From contig CAZFHS010000031.1 of NCBI GenBank assembly GCA_964518955.1, forward strand, positions 1 through 64,000: a stretch of DNA of 64,000 bases, given 5' to 3'. The translations under genes and the position numbers were made by a program. Shown here one piece after another: positions 1 to 7,206 of this stretch (within the stretch, counting starts at the first letter, position 1; each line of letters begins with the position of its first letter). The DNA is from JBDGYW01 sp964518955. Lineage in GTDB: Bacteria; Gemmatimonadota; Gemmatimonadetes; Gemmatimonadales; GWC2-71-9. The notes beneath the pieces were generated by a model. That model was not told where the DNA came from and made no database searches. It saw only the letters and a list, made by a program, of their open reading frames with translations.

Positions 1-180
1 CAAGCTATTGTATTTCATATCTATTTATGTGTATTTCCTATCATCGATATTATTTGTTGCTTCATTGATTTGCGTTTGTCTTCCCTGTCTTACCTTTTTA
101 CATATACCGTTCGCCTTTTACTTTCCATACTATTGTTATTTACATATATTATATGCCGTTTATCAAAATTGAGATTGCGA
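1..180. other. AT-rich, T-rich stretch at window start
   Basis: The first ~180 bases are strongly AT-rich and pyrimidine-rich on the plus strand, without a plausible ORF or Shine-Dalgarno sequence. From about 190 onward the composition changes abruptly to that of the rest of the window. No function is recognised. It could be a foreign insertion, an intergenic low-complexity tract or a mis-joined contig end. Confidence 0.6.
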
Positions 181-260
181 CTACCTTCAAGAAAATAGGG
201 GCGGGGAACTAGTGAAGCTGACCGACTGGCCCTTGTTGGACCATGCTCCGACCGGGGACC

Positions 261-1007
261 TCAGGAAACGTCTTCTACTTCACCTACAATGCGGAGCACG
301 CGTTCTGGGTTTGTGAGCTGGAGGTCGTACTCACCAGGGACCTCGATGCTACCCATGGACGGCCGAGGATTCCGGTACATCATTCCGCTTTTTCCCTTGG
401 AAAACGCGGTAAAGTGTACCTCATGCACACCCGTGTGCTCCACTATGCCACGAACATTTGCATCCGTGATACCACACCCGGGCATGATAGATATGCGACC
501 GTTAGACTGTTCCACGAGTTCGCTGATCAGGTTGGCCCCCTCAGACACGCTGGGCTGCTGTCCCGAGGTCAGCACACGATCGACTCCGAGGTCGATGAGC
601 ACCTCGAGCGCATCGGCGGGAGCACGAGTCATGTCGAACGCACGGTGGCACGTCACGCTTAGGGAGCACGCTGCGGCAATAAGCCGTTCGAAGCGACTGG
701 CGTCGATGCTCCCATCCTCCGTGAGTACTCCTGTGGCAATTCCAAATGCACCTGAGTCGCGCACGATCTCGATGTCGCGGAGCATTGTATCGAACTCTTC
801 GTCGTTGTAAAGGAAGTCCCCACCACGCGGCCTCACTAGTACCACGGTTGGTAACGCAAGGCGCTCGAGAACCAACGAAAGCGTCCCGAGACTCGGCGTC
901 GTTCCGCCCTCGATCAGACCGGCGCAGAGCTCGATCCGGTGACCTCCACCCTTTTCGGCGGCAGCGGCACCGGAGAGCCCTTCGACACAGACTTCGCAGG
1001 TGACCAT
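261..1007 (-). CDS. cutC: CutC-family protein
   Basis: 248-residue protein recognisable as the CutC family (TIM-barrel, historically called copper homeostasis protein; the biochemical role is unsettled). Visible family signatures are the N-terminal MVTCEVCVEG, the segment RIELCAGLIEGGTTPS, VLVRPRGGDF, the TCHRAFD motif and the DRVLTSG / IMPGCGI segments. The frame is open further upstream, but the ATG at 1005-1007 is preceded by a strong AGGAGG and follows the S10 peptidase stop by 8 nt, so this start is preferred. It is the last gene of a minus-strand run of two peptidases plus cutC. Cytoplasmic. Family assignment is confident; the link to copper is only family lore. Confidence 0.9.
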   Translation of the reverse strand: MVTCEVCVEGLSGAAAAEKGGGHRIELCAGLIEGGTTPSLGTLSLVLERLALPTVVLVRPRGGDFLYNDEEFDTMLRDIEIVRDSGAFGIATGVLTEDGSIDASRFERLIAAACSLSVTCHRAFDMTRAPADALEVLIDLGVDRVLTSGQQPSVSEGANLISELVEQSNGRISIMPGCGITDANVRGIVEHTGVHEVHFTAFSKGKSGMMYRNPRPSMGSIEVPGEYDLQLTNPERVLRIVGEVEDVS

Positions 1008-1015
1008 CGCCCCTC

Positions 1016-2533
1016 CTACTGCTGCGAATAGAACTCCCGAATGTCCGCCGACAGCTGAATCAGGTCCGCCTCGCGGATATACATCATGTGCCCGGCCTCG
1101 TAGTACTTCATTGTCACGCGCTCTTTCACAATACCGTGCCGAGCGAACGTGTATTCCGCATCGAAGAACGGCGTGGCGAAGTCGTAGTAGCCGTTGGCGA
1201 CCAACACACGCAGATCCGAGTTCCGACGCATGGCGTTGGCCAGGCCGCGGGAGACGTTTACGTACTTGGGTTCCCAGGATCTGCTGGTCCCGGCCGGTTT
1301 CCATATCCAGTTGCGCCCGATGTCCCGGTTCGAGGTGCGGTACGGTCTATCCATCTCCACGTTCAGTTCCGACGCAAAGTAGTGATTGAGGCCTGCGGTG
1401 TAGATAGCCGAAATTGCCTCCATGGCGCCGTCGCTCTCAGGACGCTCAGCCGTGTCGTCGATGTCGTCGCGCGCGTAGCGTCCGTCGAGCCGGCCGAGCG
1501 ACAAGCCTTGATCTCGGAGGAGTTCCTTGAGAAAACGTCCGGCGAGAGGACGAATGTCAGCATTCAGCACATAGGATTTGCTGAGGCCCGTGAAGTAGAC
1601 CAGCCGGTCGGCTATGTGGTCCCGATCGGCATCGCTCAGCGTGCTGCCCTTGAACAATGCCGGCGCATACTCGTCGAACGCAAACTCACGTGACTCCTGC
1701 ACAAAATCCTCGATAGTCTTCCCGACACCGGCCTTACCGTGATACCAGGCAGTCGCTGCAATCGTGGGTAGGTAAGTGACGTACGCAATCAGATTGTCGT
1801 GCGCCGGCGTGGACCCGGTGTAGTCGAGCGCCTGCGAGATCAGCACGAGACCGTTCAGCGCAACTTCCTGGCCGCTACCGGCCAGCGCATCAGCCACCGC
1901 CGCAGCGCGAGTGGTTCCGAAACTCTCACCGGCGAGATAGCGGGGCGAGTTCCAACGCTGGTGCTTCGTGATCCATAGTCGGGCGAACTGTGCGATCGAT
2001 GCAGCGTCGGCGGAGAGGCCCCAGAAATCCGTTCCCTTGCCTTTGCCGACGGCCTGACTGTAGCCGGTGCCGACAGGGTCTACCATTACGATGTCGGTCA
2101 CGTCCAAGGGTGCATGTGGATTGTCGACGAGAGGATATGGCGCAGCGCCATCGTCTTCGTCGGCGTCGCTCGAGACAACAACGCGCCTGGGGCCGTACAG
2201 GCCCATGTGCAACCAGACCGACGCAGAGCCAGGTCCGCCATTGAACACGAACGTCACAGGCCGGTTCGGTTCGGGGTCGTTCTTCGTGTATGCGGTCGAC
2301 CAGATCGCTGCTACAACCTGACCAGAGTCGTTCGTCAGGTGCATCTCGCTGGCGGTTGCCGTGTAGCGTATGGTCTGGCCGTTGAACATGCCCTCGTGTT
2401 GGGTAACGAAAGACTTTGGTTCGGGGACGGAAGGCGTCGGGCCAGTTTGTCTCGTTGAATCTGTCTGTTGTGCGTTAACAGCATGAATGAGCGTGAGGCT
2501 CAGTGCAACAGTGAGAAGTCTTCTAACACGCAT
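1016..2533 (-). CDS. Secreted serine carboxypeptidase (peptidase family S10)
   Basis: 505-residue exported peptidase. An N-terminal signal peptide (about residues 1-21, ending near VNAQ) is followed by an alpha/beta-hydrolase fold. Conserved S10 elements are FNGGPGSAS around residue 100 (oxyanion region), GESFGTTRA with nucleophile Ser204, the Asp in NGYYDFATP (about 451) and the His in EAGHMMY (about 482). Length fits bacterial S10 members. These enzymes remove C-terminal residues from peptides in the periplasm or medium. Start ATG at 2533. cutC follows with an 8-nt gap, and an S9 peptidase gene lies upstream in the same orientation, suggesting a peptide-scavenging cluster. No defect is visible. 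Confidence 0.93.
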   Translation of the reverse strand: MRVRRLLTVALSLTLIHAVNAQQTDSTRQTGPTPSVPEPKSFVTQHEGMFNGQTIRYTATASEMHLTNDSGQVVAAIWSTAYTKNDPEPNRPVTFVFNGGPGSASVWLHMGLYGPRRVVVSSDADEDDGAAPYPLVDNPHAPLDVTDIVMVDPVGTGYSQAVGKGKGTDFWGLSADAASIAQFARLWITKHQRWNSPRYLAGESFGTTRAAAVADALAGSGQEVALNGLVLISQALDYTGSTPAHDNLIAYVTYLPTIAATAWYHGKAGVGKTIEDFVQESREFAFDEYAPALFKGSTLSDADRDHIADRLVYFTGLSKSYVLNADIRPLAGRFLKELLRDQGLSLGRLDGRYARDDIDDTAERPESDGAMEAISAIYTAGLNHYFASELNVEMDRPYRTSNRDIGRNWIWKPAGTSRSWEPKYVNVSRGLANAMRRNSDLRVLVANGYYDFATPFFDAEYTFARHGIVKERVTMKYYEAGHMMYIREADLIQLSADIREFYSQQ

Positions 2534-2566
2534 GCTGACCGTTCCTTGTGTCTCTAATGAGATGTG

Positions 2567-2645
2567 AGATTAGTGAGTAGTGATCTGTGGTTTGTGATTT
2601 TTGCTCAACCCAATTCACAAATCGCTAACCACTAATCACTAATCT
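2567..2645. repeat. Imperfect inverted repeat between two peptidase genes
   Basis: Arms 2567-2597 and 2615-2645 (31 nt each, 25 of 31 positions complementary) enclose a 17-nt loop. The arms are built from GTGA/TAGTGA-like repetitions. The element lies between the S9 peptidase stop (2675) and the S10 peptidase start (2533), so the transcript would form one long hairpin there. It may be an attenuator, a processing site or a small interspersed palindrome. There is no flanking target-site duplication that I can establish. Confidence 0.6.
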
Positions 2646-2674
2646 GAAATCGTCAGTTTTGAAACCATGTACCC

Positions 2675-4762
2675 CTACCGCCCCAAATACTCCTCCCACC
2701 ACTCCATTTGCACGTACATCCGGTGCACATACCGCCACGGAGTCCAGCCGCCATGATACGACTCGGGGTAGCGCACGAACTTTGCCGGCACCTGACGCTT
2801 CTTGAGTGCGACATACATCTGCTCGGCCTCTTCGATCGGCACGCGGTGGTCGTACTCGCCATGCACGAACATCGTGGGAGTCGTGACGGTTCCAGCGTAG
2901 ATGATCGGTGACGACCGCATCAGCAGCTCTCGGCTGCGCTCCTCCCACGGAGGTCCGAAGAACTCGCTTTCCTTGGTGCGCGGGATATCGGCTGTGCCGT
3001 AGTCGCTGACCCAGTTGGAGATCGATGCGCCCGCGATCGCCGCGCTGAACCGATTCGTATGCGTGATGACCCAGTTGGTCATATAGCCGCCGTACGAGTA
3101 TCCGGTCACGCCCATCCGCCCCTCATCGACCGCGTAATTCTCGAGTGTGTAGTCGACACCAGCCATGATGTCGTCGAAATCGTTGAAGCCCCAGCCGCCC
3201 CAGGTACCCCAACGGAAGTCCTCGCCGTAGCCGGTCGAGGCCCGCGGGTTCGTGTACAGCACGACGTAACCGTTGGCGGCAAGGAGTTGATGTTCCAACG
3301 AAAAGCTGTAGCCGTATGCACCGTGCGGGCCGCCATGGATCGTGAGCACCATGGGATATGGTCCGCCGCTCTGATCATATCCGCGCGGCGTGAGCACCCA
3401 GCCTTCGACCTCGGTGCCGTCTTCGCTCTCGTACAGGATTCGATCTGGGCTGGCGAGTTCGATATCTGCAAGGAGGTCTCCGTTGATCTCAGTGAGGCGA
3501 CGTTCATTGTTACCATTGCTCATGGCGGCGAAGACATCGCCCGGCGCAGTAGCGTTACCTACCGTATATGCCATGGTCCGGAAGTCTGCCGAAAAGGAAG
3601 GACTGCCGAGCCTGCGGTTGCCTGTGGTGATCTGCTCAACATCGCCTCCAGTCGACGGCACGCGGAACAGGTGCGATGTGCCCATCACGGATGCGGTGAA
3701 GAAGATGAAACGCCCGTCGGGCCTCCAAGTGGTTGAGCCTGGCATATAATCCCAATCGGCGGTGATGTTCACCGGTGTGCCGCTGCCGTCCGCGGCGATC
3801 ACGAAAAGATCCGACGGTGCGCCACGATCGCGCCCCTCTCGAATAACGACGTCGAGCCCTTCGTTCCCCCGCACCGCGATCATCTCTCCGTCCGGCGACC
3901 ATGCCGGACTCGAGTAGTTGAACTCGTTGTTGGTGAGTCGGGTGACCTGCCCGTCGAGATTCACGGTCCAGACGTCGGCGCGTTCGTAGGAGTGTTCGTC
4001 GCGTTGGTGTTCGTCGGCGGTGAATGCGAGTGCGGTTCCGTCGTCCTTCCACGCCGCACCAGACACATTGACGCCGAGTTGCGTGAGCTGCGTTGCTTGC
4101 CCGCCGTCGCGCGGCACGACATACAACTCGCGCGGCGGAGTCGCATGCGGGTCACGTGGATCTGGTAGATACCCGCGTCGGTCGAAGCGGTAGTTCATCC
4201 AGTCAAACATGCGCCCGTCGAACCGTTCTACGGTCTTGCGCTCGAAGTCGGATTCATAGGTCGGTTCGGGTTGTGCAGGCGGTGGAGTGCTCCTGGTGAA
4301 CGCCATCCATTTGTTGGTTGGGTCCATTTCTGGTGAGCCTCCGAGGCCGTCGATTTGAAATGCCTCGCCGGCAGGGCCTGTCATGCGCAGGAACCACGTG
4401 CTCGACTCACCGTTGCCGCCGGGACGGTTCGACGAGAAGGCAAGCATGCTCCCGTCAGGAGTCCACGTTGGATTCGACGCACTGAGACCGGGAGTCGTGA
4501 GTCGTCGTGGCTCAGTCGACCCATCGGTTGCCGTAATCCAGATCTCGCTGTGACGACGGTTTTCATCCTCGACCAAGGAGGTCACGACGTAGGCCACCAT
4601 TTCACCGTCGGGCGAGATGGCGGGGCTGCCGACACTCTTTATGCGGTAGTAGTCCTCGAGTTCGAGACCGCGGGGATTGGTTTGTGCCGTGACCGTGGCG
4701 ACCGAGACGAATATGGCCACGATCGTGAGACCGAGAGTACGGCCAAAGAAAAGAGTACGCAT
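2675..4762 (-). CDS. Secreted S9 prolyl oligopeptidase-family peptidase
   Basis: 695-residue protein. A signal peptide (about 1-27, MRTLFFGRTL... to VTAQ) is followed by a WD40/TolB-like beta-propeller (repeats such as SPDGEMVAYV, TPDGSMLAFSSN, SPDGEMIAV; about 50-400) and a C-terminal alpha/beta-hydrolase domain. The catalytic triad is visible: Ser556 in GYSYGGYM, Asp638 in HGEYDHRVP and His670 in PESYHGG. This resembles acylaminoacyl-peptidase/dipeptidyl peptidases, which release dipeptides or N-blocked residues outside the cytoplasm. An upstream TTG in the same frame overlaps the kinase gene, but the ATG at 4760-4762 has AGGAGC about 10 nt before it and directly precedes the signal peptide. 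It lies 43 nt downstream of kinase K1 and is probably co-transcribed. Confidence 0.93.
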   Translation of the reverse strand: MRTLFFGRTLGLTIVAIFVSVATVTAQTNPRGLELEDYYRIKSVGSPAISPDGEMVAYVVTSLVEDENRRHSEIWITATDGSTEPRRLTTPGLSASNPTWTPDGSMLAFSSNRPGGNGESSTWFLRMTGPAGEAFQIDGLGGSPEMDPTNKWMAFTRSTPPPAQPEPTYESDFERKTVERFDGRMFDWMNYRFDRRGYLPDPRDPHATPPRELYVVPRDGGQATQLTQLGVNVSGAAWKDDGTALAFTADEHQRDEHSYERADVWTVNLDGQVTRLTNNEFNYSSPAWSPDGEMIAVRGNEGLDVVIREGRDRGAPSDLFVIAADGSGTPVNITADWDYMPGSTTWRPDGRFIFFTASVMGTSHLFRVPSTGGDVEQITTGNRRLGSPSFSADFRTMAYTVGNATAPGDVFAAMSNGNNERRLTEINGDLLADIELASPDRILYESEDGTEVEGWVLTPRGYDQSGGPYPMVLTIHGGPHGAYGYSFSLEHQLLAANGYVVLYTNPRASTGYGEDFRWGTWGGWGFNDFDDIMAGVDYTLENYAVDEGRMGVTGYSYGGYMTNWVITHTNRFSAAIAGASISNWVSDYGTADIPRTKESEFFGPPWEERSRELLMRSSPIIYAGTVTTPTMFVHGEYDHRVPIEEAEQMYVALKKRQVPAKFVRYPESYHGGWTPWRYVHRMYVQMEWWEEYLGR

Positions 4763-4805
4763 TCTCTGAATGCTCCTGCGAGAGTTATACCGAACGGCGA
4801 ATTGA

Positions 4806-7076
4806 TCAGTCAACGCCGTTGATCTTACCGAAGCCTATCTTCTCGAGCAGATCGTCAAACTGGGGATCAGAACGAAAAGCGTCGAACTCGCGCGTCCGCA
4901 GCACGTACACCATGGTAGGATCGCGCTCCACCAGACCCAAATTGAGCCAGCGGTACATTTGTTCAGTGTCTGACAAACCTGCATACCCGGTCGCGATATA
5001 CATGGCCGCTACACAGCCCTGGTGATAACGCTCCTCGAGCTCTGCTATCAGTTCTGTGGCTTCGCCCGCCCTCCCGGTCTTGCCGTACAGATACGCCAGG
5101 AGCGACACAGCGTTCGTAGCGCGCCCACCGATCTCGATCGCCCTCTCAAACTCAGTTATAGCCTCTTCGACCTTGCCGGTCTGGCTGTACACGTCACCGA
5201 GGCCATGGTGTGCCTGTGCGAAGCCCGGCTCTATCGCCAGAATGGCTCGATGTTCCGCTAGTGCCCGATCGAAGTCGCCGGCCACATAGTGTGTGTAGCC
5301 GCGCAAGAATCTGATGTCCAATCCGAGGGGGTCCAATTCTTCCGCGCGCGCAAACGCGTCGATCGATTCATCGTACTTACCTTCTATCCAGGCAAGGTAG
5401 TATCCATACCACTTGTACGCGGAAGCCAGGTTGGGGTTCATTGCAAGCGATCTGTTGAATCCGTCAGCTGCAGCATTCCAATCCCAATCGTGGTGCATTG
5501 CTATCACGGCCAGGCTCGTATGCAGCTCAGGGATAGTCGGTGTAACTCTCATAGCCTCTAGCGCCGCCTGTTTTGCCTTCGGCATGGCGTCCATTTTGGG
5601 CAACACCCCAACGCCCATGCACAGAAGTAGCTGCGCCTCCGCATAGCTGGCATATGCGAGCGCGAACTCCGCATCGATTTGCTGTGCCTCCTCGAAGCAT
5701 GACATCGCATACACGGTTGCCTCATCCGTGAACTTGCCCAGACTATACCTGCCTCGGAGGTACAGCTCATACGCGTCCCTGTTTTCCGTTCCTCCCATAC
5801 GCTGCGTCTCTTCTTCGGAGGGCGATTCAGCAGCCAGCTTGCGCCTAATTGCGGTGGCTATCTCATCCTGAATCTCGAACACATCCTGCGATGCACGATC
5901 GAACCTTTCAGACCAGACATGTTCTCCGTCACGCGTGTCCACGAGTTGGACCGTAATGCGAAGCCTCTCACCGGAGCGACGCACGCTTCCCTCCAACACC
6001 CTGTGAACTCCCAGAGTAGCGCCGACCTCGCGGACATCCTTGTCGGCTCCCTTCAAGGCGAAGGACGAAGACCTGGCGATGACCCGCAGTCCAGGTACGT
6101 TGCCGAGCGAATGGATCAACTCCTCAGCGATTCCGTCGCTCAGGTATTCATCGTCCGGATTGGAGCTCAGGTTGGCGAACGGCAGCACCGCTATCGAGTT
6201 CACCTCCGGCTCAGAATCACCCGATTCAGCGAGCAGCGCCTCCGCAAACGTCTTCGCCGACTCGAACCGATCGATCGGTGCCTTGCCGAGCGCCTTCGTG
6301 ATCGCCGCGGCGACGGGTTGTGGCACACTCGACCGCACGGTCGTGATCGGCGGCACCGGGTCAGTCATGTGCCTTGCCACAATCGCCTGTGCGTTCGGGC
6401 CAGTGAACGGCGTTTCGCCCGCTAGCATTTCGTAGAGCACACACGCGAGCGAATAGATGTCACTGCGGCCATCGATTTCACGAACGCCAGCAATTTGCTC
6501 GGGGCTCATGTACGACGGTGTGCCGAGTGAAAGGCCCGTCTCCGTGAGCCGCTCTCCGCCGGCCGACTTCACTGCCAAAGCGATACCGAAGTCCGCTACC
6601 ATCGCCACACCTACGTGGAACAGGATGTTCTCGGGCTTTATGTCGCGGTGGACGACGTCTCGCTGGTGAGCGTAGTCGAGAGCGCTTGCGATCTGTTCGG
6701 TGATCTTGAGGGCATCGTCTACCTGGAGTTGTTTCTCGCGGTTGATGCGGTCCCTGAGGGTCACCCCCTCGATGCACGGCATCACATAGTAGAGGAACTC
6801 CTGAGAGCTGCCACTCTGCACCTCTGCAACTCTGCCACTGTCGTGAAGCGGCAGGATGTTCGGATGACTGAGCCCCGCTGTAACCTTTATCTCATTAAGG
6901 AACCGCTCAGCTCCGAGTACCGCCGCCAGCTCCGGCCTCAACACCTTCACCGCGACTTTGCGGTCGTGCTTCACGTCATGGGCCAGATAGACGGTGGCCA
7001 TTCCGCCCTGACCTAGCTCCCGTTCAATCACATACCGGTCGGAAAGCGCCTGAACGAGAGGAGAGGTATCAGACAC
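4806..7076 (-). CDS. Ser/Thr protein kinase K1 with TolB-like and TPR domains
   Basis: 756 residues. The kinase domain (about 14-280) has the glycine loop LGQGGMATVY (21-30), Lys44 in VAVK, HRDIKPEN with catalytic Asp145, DFG Asp162 and the GTPSYMSPEQ activation segment. It is followed by a TolB N-terminal-like domain (about 293-430, IAVLPFANLS...SDGIAEEL) and TPR repeats to about 700. No membrane segment is seen, so it is probably cytoplasmic. Start is GTG at 7074-7076 with TAGGAGG upstream. The N-lobe loop around residues 83-93 (VAEVQSGSSQE) is encoded by an 8-bp tandem repeat (CTCTGCNN family). Its C-terminus lacks the KKEWEEFE tail found in the other kinases. Last kinase of the K3-K2-K1 coupled set. 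Confidence 0.93.
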   Translation of the reverse strand: MSDTSPLVQALSDRYVIERELGQGGMATVYLAHDVKHDRKVAVKVLRPELAAVLGAERFLNEIKVTAGLSHPNILPLHDSGRVAEVQSGSSQEFLYYVMPCIEGVTLRDRINREKQLQVDDALKITEQIASALDYAHQRDVVHRDIKPENILFHVGVAMVADFGIALAVKSAGGERLTETGLSLGTPSYMSPEQIAGVREIDGRSDIYSLACVLYEMLAGETPFTGPNAQAIVARHMTDPVPPITTVRSSVPQPVAAAITKALGKAPIDRFESAKTFAEALLAESGDSEPEVNSIAVLPFANLSSNPDDEYLSDGIAEELIHSLGNVPGLRVIARSSSFALKGADKDVREVGATLGVHRVLEGSVRRSGERLRITVQLVDTRDGEHVWSERFDRASQDVFEIQDEIATAIRRKLAAESPSEEETQRMGGTENRDAYELYLRGRYSLGKFTDEATVYAMSCFEEAQQIDAEFALAYASYAEAQLLLCMGVGVLPKMDAMPKAKQAALEAMRVTPTIPELHTSLAVIAMHHDWDWNAAADGFNRSLAMNPNLASAYKWYGYYLAWIEGKYDESIDAFARAEELDPLGLDIRFLRGYTHYVAGDFDRALAEHRAILAIEPGFAQAHHGLGDVYSQTGKVEEAITEFERAIEIGGRATNAVSLLAYLYGKTGRAGEATELIAELEERYHQGCVAAMYIATGYAGLSDTEQMYRWLNLGLVERDPTMVYVLRTREFDAFRSDPQFDDLLEKIGFGKINGVD
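6808..6839. repeat. 8-bp tandem repeat (CTCTGCNN family) inside kinase K1
   Basis: Four imperfect octamers (on the plus strand ACTCTGCA, CCTCTGCA, ACTCTGCC and a partial copy) encode the RVAEVQSG loop of K1 between the conserved DSG and FLYYVMP segments. Related arrays lie at the same codons in K5 and the K7 pseudogene. Confidence 0.7.
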
Positions 7077-7206
7077 GACGACCTCCTACCGCCCTACCGC
7101 CGTACCGCCCTACCGCCCTCAGTGCCATGCCGCCGGCGCCGAGTTCGCGTTCGATGGCGTACCGGCCGGCAAGGGCGGAGGCCAGCGACTGCAGCGGGTC
7201 ACTCAT
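7069..7206 (-). pseudogene. Kinase N-terminal remnant between K2 and K1
   Basis: A 45-codon ORF starts with ATG at 7204-7206, overlapping the K2 stop as ATGA. Its first 28 residues (MSDPLQSLASALAG..., ending at the glycine loop ELGAGGMA) match the start of K2. It then runs into codons read from the NGGCGGTA octamer array and stops at 7069-7071, overlapping the K1 GTG start. This looks like what remains of a deleted kinase gene whose 5' end was kept, perhaps because it preserves translational coupling from K2 to K1. Not expected to make a functional kinase. Confidence 0.75.
7087..7120. repeat. 8-bp tandem repeat (TACCGCCN family), K1/K2 junction
   Basis: Four consecutive units of TACCGCC plus one variable base on the plus strand (NGGCGGTA on the minus strand) form the tail of the kinase remnant and lie just upstream of the K1 ribosome binding site. 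The same octamer family recurs inside K2, K3 and K4 and at three intergenic sites. Confidence 0.8.

Noticed and set aside
243..1389. Plus-strand ORFs opposite cutC and the S10 peptidase
   Set aside because: Antisense shadows of clearly recognised genes.
2567..2645. Inverted repeat as insertion-sequence ends
   Set aside because: Arms enclose only 17 nt, no transposase or target duplication is present.
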